The translations under genes were made by a program, and so were the position numbers. The notes below the pieces were generated by a model. The model was not told the origin of the DNA. It did no database searches and saw only the letters and a program-made list of their open reading frames with translations. Positions 18,027-20,811 of a DNA stretch of 20,811 nucleotides are shown piece after piece. Each line of letters begins with the position of its first letter. Within the stretch, counting starts at the first letter, position 1. The DNA is from Actinidia chinensis (taxonomy: Eukaryota; Streptophyta; Magnoliopsida; Ericales; Actinidiaceae), in NCBI GenBank assembly GCA_009663005.1, contig VIGQ01000709.1, positions 15,001 through 35,811 of the forward strand, written 5' to 3'.

Positions 18027-18678
18027 AGTGTAACTTACCTTTGGGCTGTATTAACTAGCAAGTACCCCATATCTTTCATACGTAAGTACTAATAATTGTT
18101 CGTACCACTAATGAAAAAAGAAAAAACTAACTAAAAAAACGATAAAATCTACCTCAATATAAGATATAATATAAACTTATATAAGAATAAAATCAGATAA
18201 GAGAGACATTATATAAAATAATATTATATGGTATATTCCAGATAGATATATTGCTATAAAATAAAAAATAAATTAAAAATTACTAAATTTAAAAAAATGT
18301 AAGGTTGGGAAAAAAGAGGTTTCAATTATTTTTTGTTGTAAATCTCACAGATAAATGATAAATCCAACATAGGCCCCACACCCAAAGAACAGGAAGAAAT
18401 GAAATAATGAAATAATCAATCTGAGAAGGGAACACCTGTTTGATTTTTATGTTTGTGCGTGAGGGCTCAGATTCTGTTATCTGATCAGACAATAGAAGAT
18501 TTCACTCAACATGGCTGCAAACAACAGCGGCCTATGAGAGGAGGACACAAAAGAAAGAACAACCAATCTCTCTTGTAATAAAACTTCTGAGTGCCTCATC
18601 AAGAAAAGGGTAGCATGAATCCTCAAATGGTCTGATCCATAAACCCAAGAGAAACCGTCTCTCACCGCCAGCCTCTCC

Positions 18679-18689
18679 TACATATAAAT
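18679..18689 (+). promoter_or_regulatory. TATA-like box of array copy 2
   Basis: TACATATAAAT, one change from the copy 3 box. It lies 139 bases upstream of the ATG at 18818; the greater distance than in copy 1 is due mainly to the 35-bp insertion. Confidence 0.4.
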
Positions 18690-18770
18690 GAATGTTTGTT
18701 TGGAACTTGGGAAGAAAATAGTACTAGAAGGACCAAACCAATGCACTACTCTACTTCCAACAGCAAACCA

Positions 18771-18805
18771 AACGGTTGGCTTTTAAGAATATTACCAAAC
18801 GGGCC
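18771..18805 (+). repeat. 35-bp insertion shared with array copy 3
   Basis: Copies 1 and 4 run from GCAAAC(C) almost directly into TCAAGACACC. Copies 2 and 3 have about 35 extra bases here (copy 3: 19601-19635). In copy 2 the insert is flanked by CCAAACGG (18768-18775 and 18795-18802), suggesting a small duplication or an element footprint. Confidence 0.65.
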
Positions 18806-18817
18806 TCTAAGACCCCC

Positions 18818-19024
18818 ATGGCTGCAACCACCGATCAAGAAGATCGGGTCGCCCCACCAGATCAGGTCGGACCTCATGTTGAGGGAAGTACAGGGATGCT
18901 CAGTGTAATTGACCCTTGCTGTATTCCAGCAAACACCCCACCCCCACACACAGATCCATCCACACGCAATATATCTAGTAATTGTCTCACGCCCACAGGC
19001 ATTATGAAAAAAAAACCTAACTAA
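18818..19024 (+). other. Open frame of array copy 2 (68 codons), unrecognised
   Basis: The frame starts MAATTDQEDRV at the ATG aligned with that of copy 1 and runs through a Pro/Thr-rich stretch into the AT-rich spacer. An upstream in-frame ATG at 18776 lies in the copy 2/3 insertion and is less likely. No domain, signal peptide or membrane segment is visible. Only the first 30 or so codons are shared between copies, so the rest is probably not coding. Confidence 0.2.
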
Positions 19025-19394
19025 AAAACAGTAATATAAATACATTGCGTGCATATTTGAATAGATAATTTACTATAAAATAAAAAATAATTAAATAATA
19101 TAATAATTTTTTTTTTTTAAAAAATATTAGCTTGGGACCCCTGCGGCCCGCACTGCCTACAAGTTTTCGCTTTTTTTTTCTGTCACTCTCACAGCATCCC
19201 TCCCAGCCCCGACCCCCCCCCCCCCGCACCACGTCCGCCCAACAAATTCCATGCCATAATCCTTGAGAAAACCTCTATACTTTTCAGGTTTTTTGCGTGT
19301 GAGGGCTCAATCCGTATTTGATAGACGATAGAAGAATCAACTCAACCTGGCTGCAACAACAGTGGGCCTATAGAGAGACAGAGAAGAACAACCA

Positions 19395-19413
19395 ATCTCT
19401 CTCTCTCTCTCTC
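19395..19413 (+). repeat. (CT)n microsatellite of array copy 3
   Basis: About nine CT units lie between the first ATG-like block and the TATA-like box. The other copies have shorter CT runs here. Such tracts are frequent in plant core promoters and 5' leaders. Confidence 0.75.
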
Positions 19414-19507
19414 TAAACTTCTAATTGCCTCACCAAGAAAAGGTCACATGAATTTCTCAAATTCTGATCCATAAACCCCCAAGAGAAACCTTCTCGTCAC
19501 AGCCTCC

Positions 19508-19517
19508 TATATATAAA
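19508..19517 (+). promoter_or_regulatory. TATA box of array copy 3
   Basis: TATATATAAA, the best match of the four copies to the plant TATA consensus. It is preceded by CTCC and followed by TGAAGGC, and lies 140 bases upstream of the ATG at 19648. Confidence 0.45.
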
Positions 19518-19867
19518 TGAAGGCTTGTTTGAACTGTGGGAAAAGAAAAGAAAATATACTAGCAGAACCAGGCCCATGCTCTACTTCCCACAGCAAACCA
19601 AAACGGTTGGGCTTTACATATTACCCAACGGAGCCTCAAGACACCCCATGGCTGAACCACCGAACAAGAAGATCCGTCGCCCCAGCAAGAATAGGGTCGA
19701 TCCTCCATGTTAGGCAAGTACAGGGATGCTCAGTGTATTCACCCTGATGTATTACAAGCACCCCCCACCCACCCCACACACATAGATCCATCCACGCACA
19801 TATATACGCACATATATACTAGTAATTGTCCATATCCACTTGCCCCAGGCCATTATAGAAGAATAAA

Positions 19868-19988
19868 AGGAAAGTGATTTCCACTGTGCACAGGCATTAT
19901 GGATAGGATGTGATTCGACCCTCCAAATTTTGTAAACCAATTTTGTAAGATGGGAATCAGAAACATTTTAGGAGTCAGAATCATTCCC
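19868..19988. mobile_element. Small insertion private to array copy 3, MITE candidate
   Basis: The left end AGGAAAGTGATTTCCAC and the reverse complement of the right end AGGGAATGATTCTGACTCC are similar, and TAAA flanks both sides (19864-19867 and 19989-19992). A short host-like word (ACAGGCATTATGG) also occurs inside, so a local tandem duplication of about 42 bases is an equally good reading of its left half. Confidence 0.35.
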
Positions 19989-20515
19989 TAAAGAAACATA
20001 TACAAAAAACTAAAGAAACCGATAAATAGATAACATTGCTTGCATATTTGAATAGATACTTTCAATAAAAAATAAATAAATTAAAAATAAAATCTTTTAA
20101 AAATGTTTCGTTTGGTAAAATGAGGAAGAATTAATGAGAGTGTTTTAATTTTTTTGTTGTTGTAAATCTCCGCCGAATGATCCCAGCCTAAGAACCCCCC
20201 ACCCCCCTACATTCATCACTAAAAAATTCAATGGGACCATCCTCCCTTTTATTCGCCCCCTCCTTCTGTTTCTGTATTTGTCTTTATTCTTGTTGTGTTT
20301 TTCGTCGCGCGTCTGACGTTTTAAATTATTTACTCCATCCCTCGACGAATTCACTCACCTTGGCTGCAACAACAGTGGCCTCTAGAGAGACAGAGAGAAC
20401 CAACCAATCTCGCTCTCTAAACTTATGAAGTTGCTTACCACGAAAAGGTCACATGAATTTCCTCAAATTTCTGAATTCCATAAACCCAAGAGAAAATGTC
20501 TTTCACAGCCTCTCC

Positions 20516-20522
20516 TATATAT
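20516..20522 (+). promoter_or_regulatory. TATA-like box of array copy 4
   Basis: TATATAT in the context CTCTCCTATATATCC, aligned with the boxes of the other three copies. Confidence 0.4.
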
Positions 20523-20768
20523 CCATGAAGTCTTTGTTTGGAACTGGGAAAAAGAAAAGAAATAGTCACTATAAAGGACCAGGACCATGCTCTACCTTCC
20601 AACAGCAAACCAAAATGGTCTCAAGACACCCCCAGGCTGCAACCCAGAACAGAAGATCCGGGTCGCCAGCCAAGAATCGATCGGATCCTCCATGTTGGGG
20701 GAAAGTATGGGCTGCTCAGTGTATTTACCCTTGTGGTTACCACACGCACACATCCAAACTAGATCCAC

Positions 20769-20800
20769 CATAGATAGATACATAGATATATAGATGAATG
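20769..20800 (+). repeat. Imperfect (GATA)n microsatellite
   Basis: Repeated TAGATA/CATAGATA words lie at the window edge, in the same position relative to the unit as the CACACA/GATCCATCC stretch of copies 2 and 3. Confidence 0.6.
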
Positions 20801-20811
20801 AGGAGAGATAG

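Larger units (their letters stand above)
17401..18424 (+). repeat. Tandem array copy 1 (promoter-like cassette)
   Basis: This is the first of four head-to-tail copies. Order: TTATGTTTGTTCGTCGGAGG (17421-17440); ATGGCTGCAACAACCGTAGCC (from 17483); a CT-rich run (17528-17538); GCCTCACCAAGAAAAGG (17550-17566); CCATAAAC (17594-17601); the TATA-like box (17633-17639); an A/G-rich leader; ATGGCTTCAACCACAG (17733); CTCCATGTTGAGGGAAAGTAC (from 17794); then an AT-rich spacer. It is about 200 bases longer than expected because of an inserted MITE. It lacks the 35-bp insertion seen in copies 2 and 3. Confidence 0.8.
18425..19264 (+). repeat. Tandem array copy 2 (promoter-like cassette)
   Basis: Same order of blocks as copy 1: GTTTGTGCGTGAGGGCTCAG (18451-18470), ATGGCTGCAAACAACAGCGG (from 18511), CCATAAAC (18637-18644), the TATA-like box (18679-18689), ATGGCTGCAACCACCGATC (18818) and GTTGAGGGAAGTACAGGGATG, then an A/T-rich spacer. 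The period to copy 3 is 832-841 bases, and this is the only copy-to-copy distance without a large insertion. The spacer ends in a C-rich stretch with a C run near 19208-19224. Confidence 0.8.
19265..20260 (+). repeat. Tandem array copy 3 (promoter-like cassette)
   Basis: Same block order: GTGTGAGGGCTCAA (19297-19310), CTGGCTGCAACAACAGTGGG (the ATG became CTG), (CT)n, CCATAAAC (19469-19476), TATATATAAA (19508-19517), ATGGCTGAACCACCGAAC (19648) and GTACAGGGATGCTCAGTG (19718-19735). Small deletions shift its frame, which stops at 19713 (start MAEPPNKKIRR). The spacer is about 170 bases longer than in copy 2 because of local duplication and inserted DNA (19868-19988). Confidence 0.8.
20261..20811 (+). 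repeat. Tandem array copy 4 (promoter-like cassette, cut by window end)
   Basis: The blocks are TTGGCTGCAACAACAGTGGCC (from 20360), CCATAAAC (20478-20485), the TATA-like box (20516-20522), GGCTGCAACCCAGAACAGAAG (the aligned ATG has lost its T), CTCCATGTTGGGGGAAAGTA (20688-20707) and CTCAGTGTATTTACCCTTG (20715-20733). It lacks the 35-bp insertion, like copy 1. The unit continues beyond the window, so a downstream gene belonging to the array cannot be excluded. Confidence 0.75.

Overview
The window looks like nuclear intergenic DNA of a flowering plant, most likely a dicot. It is AT-rich and full of homopolymers and microsatellites, and it is built from decayed LTR-retrotransposon pieces, several small terminal-inverted-repeat (TIR) elements and tandem arrays. 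I find no protein-coding gene, rRNA or tRNA that I can defend. The open frames present are short or compositionally biased, and none shows a recognisable domain. There are no bacterial-style operons, ribosome-binding sites or CRISPR arrays. Species and chromosome cannot be told from the sequence alone.

Layout, left to right. 1-640: LTR-like fragment with a TATA box. 700-1280: AT-rich filler with a perfect 14-bp hairpin and an A29 run. 1281-1862 and 1894-2106: two TIR elements, the second hAT-like. 2183-2795: a minisatellite of about 81 bp with alternating long and short units. 2840-3400: moderate-GC DNA I cannot assign. 3401-5986: LTR-like noncoding block with a diverged 0.5-kb direct repeat and a 73-bp tandem repeat. 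6230-8465: alternating pyrimidine-rich and purine-rich blocks. 8470-8640: another LTR-like end. 8640-14450: old repeat-derived DNA, including a cluster of TTCGAA-centred motifs at 11.5-11.8 kb. 14458-15104: a TIR element flanked by GCTAA. 15190-15480: minus-strand LTR-like fragment. 15504-16877: a foldback element that is a palindrome over almost its whole 1.37 kb. 16879-17140: degenerate repeats. 17401-20811: four head-to-tail copies of a unit of about 840 bp, each with CT-rich DNA, a TATA-like box and the remnant of an ATG-starting reading frame.

Two structures stand out. The foldback element would give a long imperfect hairpin RNA if transcribed from either side, a plausible source of small RNAs. 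The right-hand array repeats what looks like a promoter plus first-exon cassette. Insertions private to one copy, and one 35-bp insertion shared by copies 2 and 3, record its order of duplication. Many single-base indels between copies could be biological decay or uncorrected read error, so conclusions from reading frames are weak.
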